The position numbers and the translations under genes were made by a program. From contig NZ_SOQZ01000007.1 in NCBI RefSeq assembly GCF_004366715.1, positions 82,787-146,786 of the forward strand: 64,000 nucleotides of DNA. Direction: 5' to 3'. This DNA is from Meridianimaribacter flavus (lineage in GTDB: Bacteria > Bacteroidota > Bacteroidia > Flavobacteriales > Flavobacteriaceae). This document shows positions 41,908-50,662 of the stretch, piece after piece; position 1 is the first letter of the stretch, and the number at the start of each line of letters is the position of its first letter. A model generated the notes under the pieces. The model saw only the letters and a list, made by a program, of their open reading frames with translations, did no database searches and was not told where the DNA came from.

Positions 41908-42984
41908 TTATTGCAATTTTACTTTAGGATCTAACCATGTGTAGATTATGTCGACTAAAATATTAATACTTACAAATACAATTGCAATAACTAATACAGC
42001 TCCCATAATTACTGGTAAATCTAAAGTATTTAATGCATTCACGATTTCCTTTCCGAGACCATTCCATCCAAAAATATATTCTACAAAAACAGCTCCTGCT
42101 AGCATAGATGCAAACCATCCTGAAATTGCAGTAACCACGGGATTTAATGCGTTTTTTATAGCATGACGTTTTATAACCTGAAATTCGTTTAGTCCTTTTG
42201 CTCTAGCTGTTCTTATGTAATCTTGATTAAAGACTTCTAATAGCGAGTTTCTCATAAGTTGTATTACTACTGCTAGTGGACGAATTCCCAATACAATAGC
42301 TGGTAGAATAAGGTTTTTCCATTTAATATGCATACGCTCGCCAAAATCATCTAACTCATAAAGGCTTCCTGTCATTTCAAGATTAGTGTATTTATGAAGT
42401 ACAAACCCAAATAACCACGCAAAGAGTATTGCGCTAAAGAAGGAAGGCACACTCATTCCTAATGTGCTTAGAATTTGAATAATTTTATCAATCCATGTGT
42501 CTTTGTACAATGCTGATATAATCCCGAAAATAATCCCTAAAACTATTGCAATTACAATAGCAGAAACAGCCAACACAAAGGTATTAGGAAGCGTTTCTCC
42601 AATTACTTGTGTCACCTTTTTTCCTTGTTTGGTAAACGATTCTCTTAGGTAAGGAAATTTTAAAACCGTTGTAGTATTACCAATAGTGAATAGTTTTGAA
42701 GCTGTGTATTTTCCGTTTCTTAAATACGTGTAATCATTTTTTGAAGTTGAATGAAAAGACAAAGGTGACAAATCATTAAGGTAATATAAATACTGGGTTC
42801 CTATGGGTTTATCGAAACCATATTTTGCTTTAACAATTGCTAGCTGCTTGCTGTCTTCGTTTTGACCTAACATCATTTGAGCAGGATCTCCTGGTAAGAC
42901 ATTAAACAGAAAAAAGATTACCGTAACTACTCCTAATAAGGTAAGTATTGCATAAAAGGCTTTATTTAGGAAATAGCTTATCAG
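41908..42984 (-). CDS. DppB/OppB-like ABC transporter permease, probable CTG start
   Basis: A permease with six or so transmembrane segments and the BPD_transp_1 loop RTARAKGLNEFQVIKRHAIKNAL (EAA motif). The first ATG in frame (42876) would leave out the usual N-terminal helix. The frame stays open upstream for another 36 codons and encodes SYFLNKAFYAILTLLG, VVTVIFFLFNVLPGDPA, the expected first helix and the family-typical PGDPA loop. The only plausible starts are CTG (42984), preceded by AAAGGAG, or another non-ATG codon; the frame is closed by a TAA at 42997-42999. I therefore give the start as CTG, 358 residues. No ATPase, substrate-binding or second permease gene is adjacent. Confidence 0.8.
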   Translation of the reverse strand: MISYFLNKAFYAILTLLGVVTVIFFLFNVLPGDPAQMMLGQNEDSKQLAIVKAKYGFDKPIGTQYLYYLNDLSPLSFHSTSKNDYTYLRNGKYTASKLFTIGNTTTVLKFPYLRESFTKQGKKVTQVIGETLPNTFVLAVSAIVIAIVLGIIFGIISALYKDTWIDKIIQILSTLGMSVPSFFSAILFAWLFGFVLHKYTNLEMTGSLYELDDFGERMHIKWKNLILPAIVLGIRPLAVVIQLMRNSLLEVFNQDYIRTARAKGLNEFQVIKRHAIKNALNPVVTAISGWFASMLAGAVFVEYIFGWNGLGKEIVNALNTLDLPVIMGAVLVIAIVFVSINILVDIIYTWLDPKVKLQ

Positions 42985-42985
42985 A

Positions 42986-44302
42986 TTACTCCTTTTTTAA
43001 AACAGCTTCTACAAATGATGTATAGTTGGTTTTATTTGCTGCATTGATTGAATCCAAAACATCTCCTTCGTTTCTTTCCTTTAGAACATACATTGCTTCA
43101 ATATCATCTTTAGTTAAAGCTTCCACTTCTTCTTTGGTTGATATTTCGCCATCAATTAAGTATACTGTTCCATCATCTTTAATAACTTCCTGCTTACGCT
43201 CAACCTTTGGCAACTCAATATCTTCAATATCATTCCAATGTTCTTTTTGAAGTACAGTTCCTTTTTCTAACACCAATACTCCAGGATTAGAACGCACAAT
43301 AGTTTTTAGCACTTTTTCATCACACAAATAGAAATCGAAATTTAAGTCGTAATCTTTTTTAATTTGTGCTTTTACATCGTTTCCAGATGCAGAAAGCCCA
43401 ATAACAGTATAACCGTTTTCAATAGCTTTATCTGACACTGCTTTAAGCTTTTTAAGTCCGTCAACTTCAGCAGACTCTAAGCTGTAACTCGTTATCATTA
43501 CAAGGTGGTCTTCTTCAAGAAATTGAGTGGTTAAATCTTCGTCGTCAGACTCTATAGAGAAATCCAATATAGAAGGTTCATATCCTTTTTCAATAACCTT
43601 GGTTTCATAACTTATAAGTTTACCTTCAACAGTTGGATAAGACCCATTAGTCACAAATTCTTTTTCTTCACCATTGACATCAAATAACCATGTCCATTCC
43701 ATAACTGGTTTTTTAGCGCCTTCAGGAATTGTCATATTATCTTGTATGTTGCTTCCTATTTTGTATGCTCTAAAATCAAATACAGGTAAGTGCATTAACA
43801 CATGGTAAGCAAACCATAAACATGCTATAAAACTTAATAGCGATGCAACAGTTAGTCCTAATTTTCCAAAAATTGGTTTGATATGTTTTACTCCAAAAAA
43901 CAGGATTAAAATAAGCACTAGCAGAATAACATCTTTGGTAAACGATTCCCAAGGTGTAAGTTTTAAGAAATCACCAAAGCAACCACAGTCTTTTACTTTA
44001 TCAAAATAGGCTGCATAAAAGGTTAAAAATGTGAAGAACACAATCATTGCCAAAAGGCTCCAAACAGTAAACTTAGGTTTATAACCTATGAGTAAAAATA
44101 TCCCTAAAACTACTTCAAAAATGACCACAAAAATGGAAATCCCTAAAGCATAAGGCTCTAAAAAAGGAATATTAAGTACGTCATAACTAAAATACTCTTG
44201 GAGTTTATACGAAAACCCTAACGGATCGTTAAGTTTTATAAAACCTGAGAATATAAAAAGTGCTCCAACAAGCAATCTACTAACGTTTACTATAAATTTC
44301 AT
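42986..44302 (-). CDS. DoxX/MauE-like membrane protein with thioredoxin-like C-terminus (BT_3928-like)
   Basis: A 438-residue protein. Four N-terminal transmembrane helices form a DoxX/MauE-like domain, with FSGFIKLNDPLG near residue 20 and the redox-suggestive CGCFGD in the loop after helix 3. A long extracytoplasmic part (about 175-438) looks like a thioredoxin-fold domain lacking CxxC, since the Cys in FYLCDEKVL stands alone. BT_3928-like proteins occur next to DUF1599 and tpiA in many Bacteroidota. The likely role is in electron or disulfide transfer with the TlpA-like lipoprotein. The stop abuts the permease start. Confidence 0.8.
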   Translation of the reverse strand: MKFIVNVSRLLVGALFIFSGFIKLNDPLGFSYKLQEYFSYDVLNIPFLEPYALGISIFVVIFEVVLGIFLLIGYKPKFTVWSLLAMIVFFTFLTFYAAYFDKVKDCGCFGDFLKLTPWESFTKDVILLVLILILFFGVKHIKPIFGKLGLTVASLLSFIACLWFAYHVLMHLPVFDFRAYKIGSNIQDNMTIPEGAKKPVMEWTWLFDVNGEEKEFVTNGSYPTVEGKLISYETKVIEKGYEPSILDFSIESDDEDLTTQFLEEDHLVMITSYSLESAEVDGLKKLKAVSDKAIENGYTVIGLSASGNDVKAQIKKDYDLNFDFYLCDEKVLKTIVRSNPGVLVLEKGTVLQKEHWNDIEDIELPKVERKQEVIKDDGTVYLIDGEISTKEEVEALTKDDIEAMYVLKERNEGDVLDSINAANKTNYTSFVEAVLKKE

Positions 44303-44305
44303 GTG

Positions 44306-44842
44306 TTATTCTTTTAAGTGAATCATTGCAAAAACAGCGTAGTTTATCATATCTTGATAATTAGCATCTATACCTTCGCTAACCAGTGTTTTTCCTGCGT
44401 TATCTTCAATTTGTTTTACGCGCAATAGTTTTTGCAAAATTAAATCGGTTAATGAACTTACGCGCATTTCTCTCCAAGCTTCACCATAATCGTGGTTTTT
44501 ATCCATCATTAATTGCTTGGTAATGCCTATTTTTTCATCATACAATTCAGTAGCTTCTTCAACTGATAAATCTGGCTGTTCTACAACACCTTTGTCTAAC
44601 TGTATAAGCGCCATAATGCAATAATTTATTATACCTATAAACTCACTAGTTTCGCCTTCATCAACTTTTCGTATTTCGTTTTGTTGAAGACTTCTAATAC
44701 GTTGCGCTTTTATAAAAATTTGGTCGGTTAACGACGGTAATCTTAATATTCTCCATGCACTTCCGTAGTCTTTCATTTTATTAACAAATAAGTCTCGGCA
44801 TGTTTTTATAACGTCGTCGTACTGTTTTGAGGTATCTTGCAT
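44306..44842 (-). CDS. DUF1599 protein (nucleotide modification associated domain 1), duplicated
   Basis: A 178-residue cytoplasmic protein with two similar halves. Half one reads CRDLFVNKMKDYGSAWRILR then LTDQIFIKAQRIRSL; half two reads KQLMMDKNHDYGEAWREMR then LTDLILQKLLRVKQI. These are two copies of PF07659, a small helical domain with a DYGxAWRxxR pattern, named after its link to nucleotide-modifying enzymes. It opens the five-gene operon. No catalytic role is known to me. The start is an ATG at 44842, divergent from folP across about 100 bases. Confidence 0.88.
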   Translation of the reverse strand: MQDTSKQYDDVIKTCRDLFVNKMKDYGSAWRILRLPSLTDQIFIKAQRIRSLQQNEIRKVDEGETSEFIGIINYCIMALIQLDKGVVEQPDLSVEEATELYDEKIGITKQLMMDKNHDYGEAWREMRVSSLTDLILQKLLRVKQIEDNAGKTLVSEGIDANYQDMINYAVFAMIHLKE

Positions 44843-44941
44843 TTAAAACATTTAATTTTCCGTAAATTTCGCATAAAAAAGTTTAAAGTTCAAAGTTTAG
44901 CCTTTAAAGTTTGCTACTATTAACACTTCAAATTCTTATTT

Positions 44942-45763
44942 ATGACTATTAATTGCAAAGGGCAACTTATAGATTTAAGCACACCTCAAGTAATGGGTAT
45001 TTTAAATGTAACTCCAGATTCGTTTTATGATGGTGGAAAATACAAAAACGAAAGTGAGCTACTCTCTCAAATATATGTAATGCTTAAAGATGGAGCAAGG
45101 TTTATAGATATTGGTGCTTACAGCTCAAGACCTAATGCTGAACATGTTTCTGAAACCGAAGAGTTAAAACGCATACTTCCAATTATTGAACTAACTTTAA
45201 AAGAATTTCCTGATGTTTTAATTTCGGTTGACACCTTTAGAAGTGCCGTTGCTAAACATGCTATCAACTCTGGAGCTGCCTTGATAAACGATATTTCAGC
45301 AGGCTTATTGGATCAAGATATGCTTAAAACCATTGCCCAATTGCAAGTTCCATATATTATGATGCACATGAGAGGTACACCTCAAACTATGCAACAATAT
45401 ACAAGCTATGATGATTTGGTAAAAGATATTTTATTTTACTTTTCTGAAAGAATAACTGCCGCAAGAGCTCTTGGTATTATTGATATTATTGTAGATCCTG
45501 GTTTTGGTTTTGCCAAAACTACCGAACAAAACTTTGAGCTACTGAACAAACTCGACCTTTTTAAAATGCTTGAATTACCATTATTGACTGGAATGTCTAG
45601 AAAATCGATGATTTACAAAACCTTAAACAACACTCCAAAAGAAGCTTTAAATGGTACAACCGTTTTAAATACTGTTGCCTTACAAAAAGGAGCAACTATT
45701 TTAAGAGTACACGATGTTAAGGAAGCTATGGAATGCATAAAACTTACAAATCTATTACACTAA
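44942..45763 (+). CDS. folP: Dihydropteroate synthase
   Basis: A 273-residue TIM barrel. The pterin and p-aminobenzoate site motifs are in order: VMGILNVTPDSFYDGG near the N-terminus, IDIGAYSSRP, NDISAGL, MMHMRGTPQTMQ, IVDPGFGFAK and GMSRKSMI. It condenses 6-hydroxymethyl-7,8-dihydropterin diphosphate with p-aminobenzoate in folate synthesis and is the sulfonamide target. Its TAA overlaps the next ATG (TAATG), so translation is coupled. Divergent from the DUF1599 operon. Confidence 0.97.
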   Translation: MTINCKGQLIDLSTPQVMGILNVTPDSFYDGGKYKNESELLSQIYVMLKDGARFIDIGAYSSRPNAEHVSETEELKRILPIIELTLKEFPDVLISVDTFRSAVAKHAINSGAALINDISAGLLDQDMLKTIAQLQVPYIMMHMRGTPQTMQQYTSYDDLVKDILFYFSERITAARALGIIDIIVDPGFGFAKTTEQNFELLNKLDLFKMLELPLLTGMSRKSMIYKTLNNTPKEALNGTTVLNTVALQKGATILRVHDVKEAMECIKLTNLLH

Positions 45764-46464
45764 TGAAAATCAAATTTTATATAGTAATACTAACTGCTTT
45801 ATGCTTATCCTGTGGAAAAGACAAAGTTGTTTTGCTGCCGGAAATTAATAAGGCAAAAATTACAGAAGTAAAAGATGTATCCTCAGCCTATTTGTTTTAC
45901 GATGAAACCCAACCAGATAGTCTAGAACTCAACCGAAAAAACTTAATTAGCACCACCAATTGGCTGGTTAATGTTGATAAGCGATTAAAACTAGAACAAG
46001 CTATACCCAAAATAAAATTTTTACAAGACAAAAAGAGAAATGCTGAAATGCATAAAAATGAAAATGCTAAAAACTATTACAGTTGCAATGATACTAGCAT
46101 TAAAAACTTAGGGTTTATAGAGTTTACTGATGTGGTCTATTGGGAAGAATCTTCAGTTGGCATACAAAAAAAGACGTCTCAACTTCCTAAAGACAATACT
46201 ATAGCTATACATCTAAAGTTAGGTTTAGATAAAAAAATTCATATTACTAACACAAATGATGAATTAAGTATTAAAACAATACATTATTCTGAGTTTGAAA
46301 ATCATCTTACAAACTTAAAACACCAATTCCCTAACAAGACAATTAGCATTAAGCTAAACTTTGATGAAAAATTAAGTTTTCAAGACTACATCACTTTTAA
46401 ATCGCTTGTTTCTAACATAAAACTAGATTCAATAACAATAGATAACAACGAATTTATTTATTAA
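45763..46464 (+). CDS. Lipoprotein of unknown function between folP and cdaA (ExbD-like C-terminus)
   Basis: A 233-residue lipoprotein with lipobox LCLSCGKD. I place the start at 45763, coupled to folP, rather than at the earlier ATG at 45733. The middle holds Cys in YYSCNDTSIK. The C-terminal part (HLTNLKHQFPNKTISIKLNFDEKLSFQDYITFKSLVSN) looks like the periplasmic domain of ExbD/TolR-type proteins, which bind peptides or peptidoglycan, but no membrane helix pair or ExbB partner is present. I do not recognise a named family. Its position between folP and cdaA suggests a link to cell wall or c-di-AMP control. Confidence 0.7.
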   Translation: MKIKFYIVILTALCLSCGKDKVVLLPEINKAKITEVKDVSSAYLFYDETQPDSLELNRKNLISTTNWLVNVDKRLKLEQAIPKIKFLQDKKRNAEMHKNENAKNYYSCNDTSIKNLGFIEFTDVVYWEESSVGIQKKTSQLPKDNTIAIHLKLGLDKKIHITNTNDELSIKTIHYSEFENHLTNLKHQFPNKTISIKLNFDEKLSFQDYITFKSLVSNIKLDSITIDNNEFIY

Positions 46465-46499
46465 TCATATTTTGTTACATTTACACAAACACCTTAACC

Positions 46500-47282
46500 T
46501 TGGATAAATTCAAATTTTGGGATTTTACGCTTATAGACTTTATCGACGTGTTTCTCGTCGCTATTTTACTCTACTATGTATATAAGCTAGTAAAAGGTAC
46601 TGTTGCCATAAATATTTTTATAGGAATTATAGTAATTTACTCCGTTTGGAAACTTACCGATTTACTCAACATGAATATGCTTCATAATATTTTTGATGGG
46701 TTTATGAAAGTAGGAATTATAGCCTTAATAGTAGTATTTCAACCCGAAATACGGAAATTTCTGCTTATGGTTGGATCTACGAATTTAGGTGGTAAGCGAA
46801 AATTCTTTAGTAAAATACGATTCTTAAAAACCGAAGTTGAAACTGAAACAGATATTGACGCCATTATTGCTGCATGCAACAAAATGGGAACGACTCAAAC
46901 TGGAGCTTTAATTGTTTTAGAACGCAATAATAATCTTGATTTTTTAACAGGAACTGGAGACAATATGAATATTTCGGTTACTCAAGCCATTATTGAAAGT
47001 ATATTCTTTAAAAACAGTCCGCTGCACGATGGAGCTATAATTATTGAAAACAATGTGGTAAAAGCAACTCGTGTTATTTTACCTGTAAATAACGAGAAAA
47101 ATATTCCGCAACGTTTTGGTTTAAGACATAGAGCAGCTATTGGAATTACCGAAAAAACTGATGCCTTAGCGATTGTTGTTAGTGAAGAAACTGGACAAAT
47201 TTCATATATTAAAAATGGTGAGTTTGTGATGTATAATGACACTGCTAATCTCACTGAAATGATTAAAAAAGATATGGTATAA
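46500..47282 (+). CDS. cdaA: Diadenylate cyclase CdaA
   Basis: A 260-residue protein. Three transmembrane segments at the N-terminus (about 12-82) are followed by the DAC domain. The active-site motifs DGA (177-179, in PLHDGAIII) and RHR (209-211, in GLRHRAAIG) are both intact. CdaA makes c-di-AMP from two ATP, controlling cell-wall and osmotic balance. The start codon is TTG at 46500, since no ATG would retain the first helix. The gene is 35 bases after the ExbD-like lipoprotein and 1 base before the first DUF3667 gene. Confidence 0.95.
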   Translation: MDKFKFWDFTLIDFIDVFLVAILLYYVYKLVKGTVAINIFIGIIVIYSVWKLTDLLNMNMLHNIFDGFMKVGIIALIVVFQPEIRKFLLMVGSTNLGGKRKFFSKIRFLKTEVETETDIDAIIAACNKMGTTQTGALIVLERNNNLDFLTGTGDNMNISVTQAIIESIFFKNSPLHDGAIIIENNVVKATRVILPVNNEKNIPQRFGLRHRAAIGITEKTDALAIVVSEETGQISYIKNGEFVMYNDTANLTEMIKKDMV

Positions 47283-47283
47283 A

Positions 47284-48096
47284 ATGAATTGCAAAAACTG
47301 TAATACTAACCTTGCAGTAGAGCAAAATTATTGCTTTGAATGTGGAGCTAAAGTTATTAGAAACCGCTTAACTCTTGCTAACATTTTTTCTGAAGTAAAA
47401 GAGCACCTTTTTCAATATGACAATAAGCTTTTACAAACATTCATTTTGCTTTTTAAAAAACCCGAAGCTGTTATTGTAAATTATATTAATGGCACTAGAA
47501 AAAAGTATATTAACGTTATACAGTATTTTGCCATTTCGCTTACACTTATTGGTATTCAAGTATTTTTACTAAACACCTTTTTTAAAGATGTGCTTTTTAA
47601 CGACTTCTCCTTTTTAAGTAATTTTGACAGTGAAACAACTAGCTCATCTGAATTTATAAAAGACCAAGTTAATATTCAGCAAAATGTCTCTAATTATCAA
47701 AACTTAATTTACATTATAACCGTTCCTGTTTCAGCACTTGCAACTTGGGCTGCTCATTACCTTACCAACTACAGACAGTTTAATTTCACCGAGCATATAG
47801 TTATTAACCTTTATTATTCGTCACAAGTTATTATTGTTACAGCATTGCTTAACATCATTTTTTTATGTGCTGGAGCTAATTATTACTTAGTTAGCTCTTT
47901 AATTTCTTTTCTCTCAGTTATCTATTACATCTATATATTTAAACGAGTTATTGGAGCTGCTTTTTGGCAAACTTTAGCCAATATGCTAGTTATGTTTTTT
48001 ATATACGCTATCATTTCTTTAATCCTATTATCTCCTATAATAATCAATGGTATAAAAGAAGGAATTGATGCAGCTAATAAAGTAAAAGGCGCATAA
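47284..48096 (+). CDS. DUF3667 zinc-ribbon membrane protein, copy 1
   Basis: A 270-residue protein. An N-terminal zinc ribbon (CKNCNTNLAVEQNYCFECGAKV: Cys at 3, 6, 16 and 19) leads into about five transmembrane helices. The region LLQTFILLFKKPEAVIVNYINGTRKKYINVIQYFAISLTL is the DUF3667 core. Function unknown; likely in the inner membrane. It follows cdaA by 1 base and precedes its paralogue by 2 bases, so they are an operon. The zinc ribbon may bind nucleic acid or protein. Confidence 0.85.
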   Translation: MNCKNCNTNLAVEQNYCFECGAKVIRNRLTLANIFSEVKEHLFQYDNKLLQTFILLFKKPEAVIVNYINGTRKKYINVIQYFAISLTLIGIQVFLLNTFFKDVLFNDFSFLSNFDSETTSSSEFIKDQVNIQQNVSNYQNLIYIITVPVSALATWAAHYLTNYRQFNFTEHIVINLYYSSQVIIVTALLNIIFLCAGANYYLVSSLISFLSVIYYIYIFKRVIGAAFWQTLANMLVMFFIYAIISLILLSPIIINGIKEGIDAANKVKGA

Positions 48097-48098
48097 GT

Positions 48099-48890
48099 AT
48101 GAATTGTAAAAACTGTAATATTACTTTATCTGAAAACAGCGATTATTGCAATGCTTGTGGCGGAAAAGTAATAAGAAACAGACTTAATTTTAAGAATTTA
48201 TTTGAACACATTAGCGAAACATTCTTTAATTACGACAACAAGCTACTACGTACTATTATCGACTTATTTAAAAAACCCGAAGCTGTTATTGTAAGTTATA
48301 TTGAAGGTGTTAGAAAACGTTATGTAAACCCTATTAGTTTTTTTGGTGTCGCATTAACCCTTAGTGGTCTTTACGTTTTAGCTTTAAATAAGTTTTTTCC
48401 TGAAATCATGGATTTTTCTGCAATAACACCAAAAGGTCAAGAAGAAATGCAACAACGCAACATGAGTTTTTTACAAGAGTATCAATCTATTGTTATGATG
48501 CTATATGTACCTATCTATGCGTTAATTGCAAAACTGACTTTTATTGGACTAAAAAAATTCAACTACACCGAAATGGTTGTTGTGTTTATGTACATACAAG
48601 CACAAATATCTGTTGTTTCTGCAGCAATAGTAATTATAGGCGCTTTTTTTGGTATAACTTATGGTGTAATTAGCTTGTTTTTGCTTCCGTTAATGATATT
48701 ATATTCAGCGTATTGCTTACAAAGAATTTATAGACTAAGTTTAAAACATTTACTACTAAGAGGCTTACTATTTATTTTTATTTTAATACTTTTCTTTATT
48801 GCCCTTAGTATTGGAATGTTTGTTATAATGTATTTAAATGGTGATTTTCAACAAATGATTGAAACCCAAAAAGCTGCTCAAGGTGCTTAA
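48099..48890 (+). CDS. DUF3667 zinc-ribbon membrane protein, copy 2
   Basis: A 263-residue paralogue of the preceding gene, with zinc ribbon CKNCNITLSENSDYCNACGGKV and the same core (FKKPEAVIVSYIEGVRKRYVNPISFFG). The helices have diverged, and there is an added QEEMQQRN loop. Tandem duplication is clear. The 3' end overlaps the convergent ABC transporter gene by 4 bases. Function unknown. Confidence 0.85.
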   Translation: MNCKNCNITLSENSDYCNACGGKVIRNRLNFKNLFEHISETFFNYDNKLLRTIIDLFKKPEAVIVSYIEGVRKRYVNPISFFGVALTLSGLYVLALNKFFPEIMDFSAITPKGQEEMQQRNMSFLQEYQSIVMMLYVPIYALIAKLTFIGLKKFNYTEMVVVFMYIQAQISVVSAAIVIIGAFFGITYGVISLFLLPLMILYSAYCLQRIYRLSLKHLLLRGLLFIFILILFFIALSIGMFVIMYLNGDFQQMIETQKAAQGA

Positions 48891-50653
48891 GCCAGTTCTT
48901 CTTTCATAAACTGCACTTCGTATAGGTTTTTGTAATATCCATTTTCTTTTTTAAGAAGCGTTTTATGTGTACCTTCTTCAACAATTTTACCAGCATCCAT
49001 CACAATGATTTTGTCTGCTTTTTTAATGGTTGCTAACCTATGAGCAATAACTATTGATGTTCTACCTTTAGTAATTTTATCGGTTGCATCTTGTATTAAT
49101 TGCTCAGAATAAGAATCTACCGAAGAGGTCGCTTCATCTAACACCAAAATACTTGGATTAGTAACATAAGCTCTTAAAAATGAGATTAACTGACGTTGAC
49201 CTGAAGATAGCATCACACCTCTTTCTTTAACATTATAATGATAACCATTAGGCAAACTCATTATAAAATCATGAATCCCAATATCTTTTGCAGCTTGTTG
49301 TACTTCAGCTTCGGTAACGATATCGCTATTAAGTGTAATATTATTTAATATCGTATCAGCAAACAAAAACACATCTTGCAATACCACTGCTATTTGTGCG
49401 CGTAACGATTGCAAAGTCATATTTTTTATATTGACACCATCAATACAAATTTCACCTTTTTGAATATCGTAAAACCTATTTAACAAATTAATAATTGTAG
49501 ACTTTCCAGCTCCTGTAGCACCAACAATAGCTATGGTTTGTCCAGCTTCTACATTAAAAGATATACCTTTAAGAACTTCTTCATTTTCTATATAAGAAAA
49601 ATGCACGTCTTTAAAAGCTATGTCTCCTTTAAATTGTGTTGCTACCACATTTCCACTATCATCAATTTGAGATGTAGTATCCAATACCTTAAATACTCTA
49701 TCAGCGGCTACCATTCCCATTTGTAGCGTATTGAACTTATTAGCAATTTGGTTAAGCGGTCTAAACAACATAGGAATCATCATGATAAAAGCAGTAAGCT
49801 CACCAAGAGATGCTGTGCTATCCATAATTACATTGAGTCCTCCATACCAAACAACGAGCCCTAAGGTTATTGATGATAAAAATTCTGCAATAGGAAAGAA
49901 AATAGAGTTATACCATACGGTTTTTAACCAACCTTTTTTATGACGTTCATTAATTGCCATAAACTTTTTATATTCTGTATCTTCTCTCGTAAACAGCTGA
50001 AGTATTTTCATACCAGTAACCCGTTCTTGAACAAAACTATTTAGGTTAGACACTTCCGTTCTTACATCCTGAAACGCTAATTTCATATACTTCTGAAAAA
50101 TCTTGGTAGCAAACAATACAATTGGTAATGTAGTAAATACAATAAGGCTCAATTTCCAATTCATTGAAAACATCATAATAGCTACAGCTAACATTTTCAA
50201 CACATCGCTAAAAATCATAAACAAGCCTTCACCAAAAATATCAGCAATACGCTCCATATCGGTAACTGCTCTGGTAATCAAAACACCTACTGAAGAGTTA
50301 TCAAAATATTTCATTTTAAAACTCAACATGTGTTTAAACAACTTTACTCGTATATCCTTAACTACTGATTGCCCTAGCCAACTTGCATAATAAATAAAAA
50401 GGAGTTGAGAAATAACTTCTAAAACTAAAAGCGCAATCATGATAATGATGTAAAACAAAAAGCCATCATACTCTTGCAAAGCAATTTTTGTATCAATAGC
50501 TAATTGAAGCACTTTAGGTCTAAAAACTCCAAAAACAGACAGTCCAATAACAAAAATTAAGGTACCAAAAAACACAAGTTTGTAAGGTTTTACAAACTTT
50601 AGTAATCGTTTAAAAAGTTTTATATCAAAAACGTCTGCTCCTTTTTTAGACAT
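48887..50653 (-). CDS. ABC exporter, MsbA-like (fused membrane and ATPase domains)
   Basis: A 588-residue half-transporter. Six transmembrane helices (about 20-310) precede a nucleotide-binding domain with Walker A GATGAGKST, signature LSSGQRQ, Walker B ILVLDEATSS and the H-loop IAHRLAT. Length and order match lipid/drug exporters of the MsbA/LmrA type that homodimerise. A lipid or peptide substrate is possible; it cannot be told from sequence. It lies 9 bases downstream of truA on the same strand. Confidence 0.92.
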   Translation of the reverse strand: MSKKGADVFDIKLFKRLLKFVKPYKLVFFGTLIFVIGLSVFGVFRPKVLQLAIDTKIALQEYDGFLFYIIIMIALLVLEVISQLLFIYYASWLGQSVVKDIRVKLFKHMLSFKMKYFDNSSVGVLITRAVTDMERIADIFGEGLFMIFSDVLKMLAVAIMMFSMNWKLSLIVFTTLPIVLFATKIFQKYMKLAFQDVRTEVSNLNSFVQERVTGMKILQLFTREDTEYKKFMAINERHKKGWLKTVWYNSIFFPIAEFLSSITLGLVVWYGGLNVIMDSTASLGELTAFIMMIPMLFRPLNQIANKFNTLQMGMVAADRVFKVLDTTSQIDDSGNVVATQFKGDIAFKDVHFSYIENEEVLKGISFNVEAGQTIAIVGATGAGKSTIINLLNRFYDIQKGEICIDGVNIKNMTLQSLRAQIAVVLQDVFLFADTILNNITLNSDIVTEAEVQQAAKDIGIHDFIMSLPNGYHYNVKERGVMLSSGQRQLISFLRAYVTNPSILVLDEATSSVDSYSEQLIQDATDKITKGRTSIVIAHRLATIKKADKIIVMDAGKIVEEGTHKTLLKKENGYYKNLYEVQFMKEELA

Positions 50654-50662
50654 ATATAGTTT

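Noticed and set aside
42871..42876. Permease looked truncated at its N-terminus (possible pseudogene)
   Set aside because: The missing helix is encoded intact upstream in the same frame with no stop until 42997-42999; only the start codon is unusual.
44860..44935. Repeated AAAGTT words between DUF1599 and folP
   Set aside because: Short AT-rich words with no fixed period or symmetry; could not be told from base composition.
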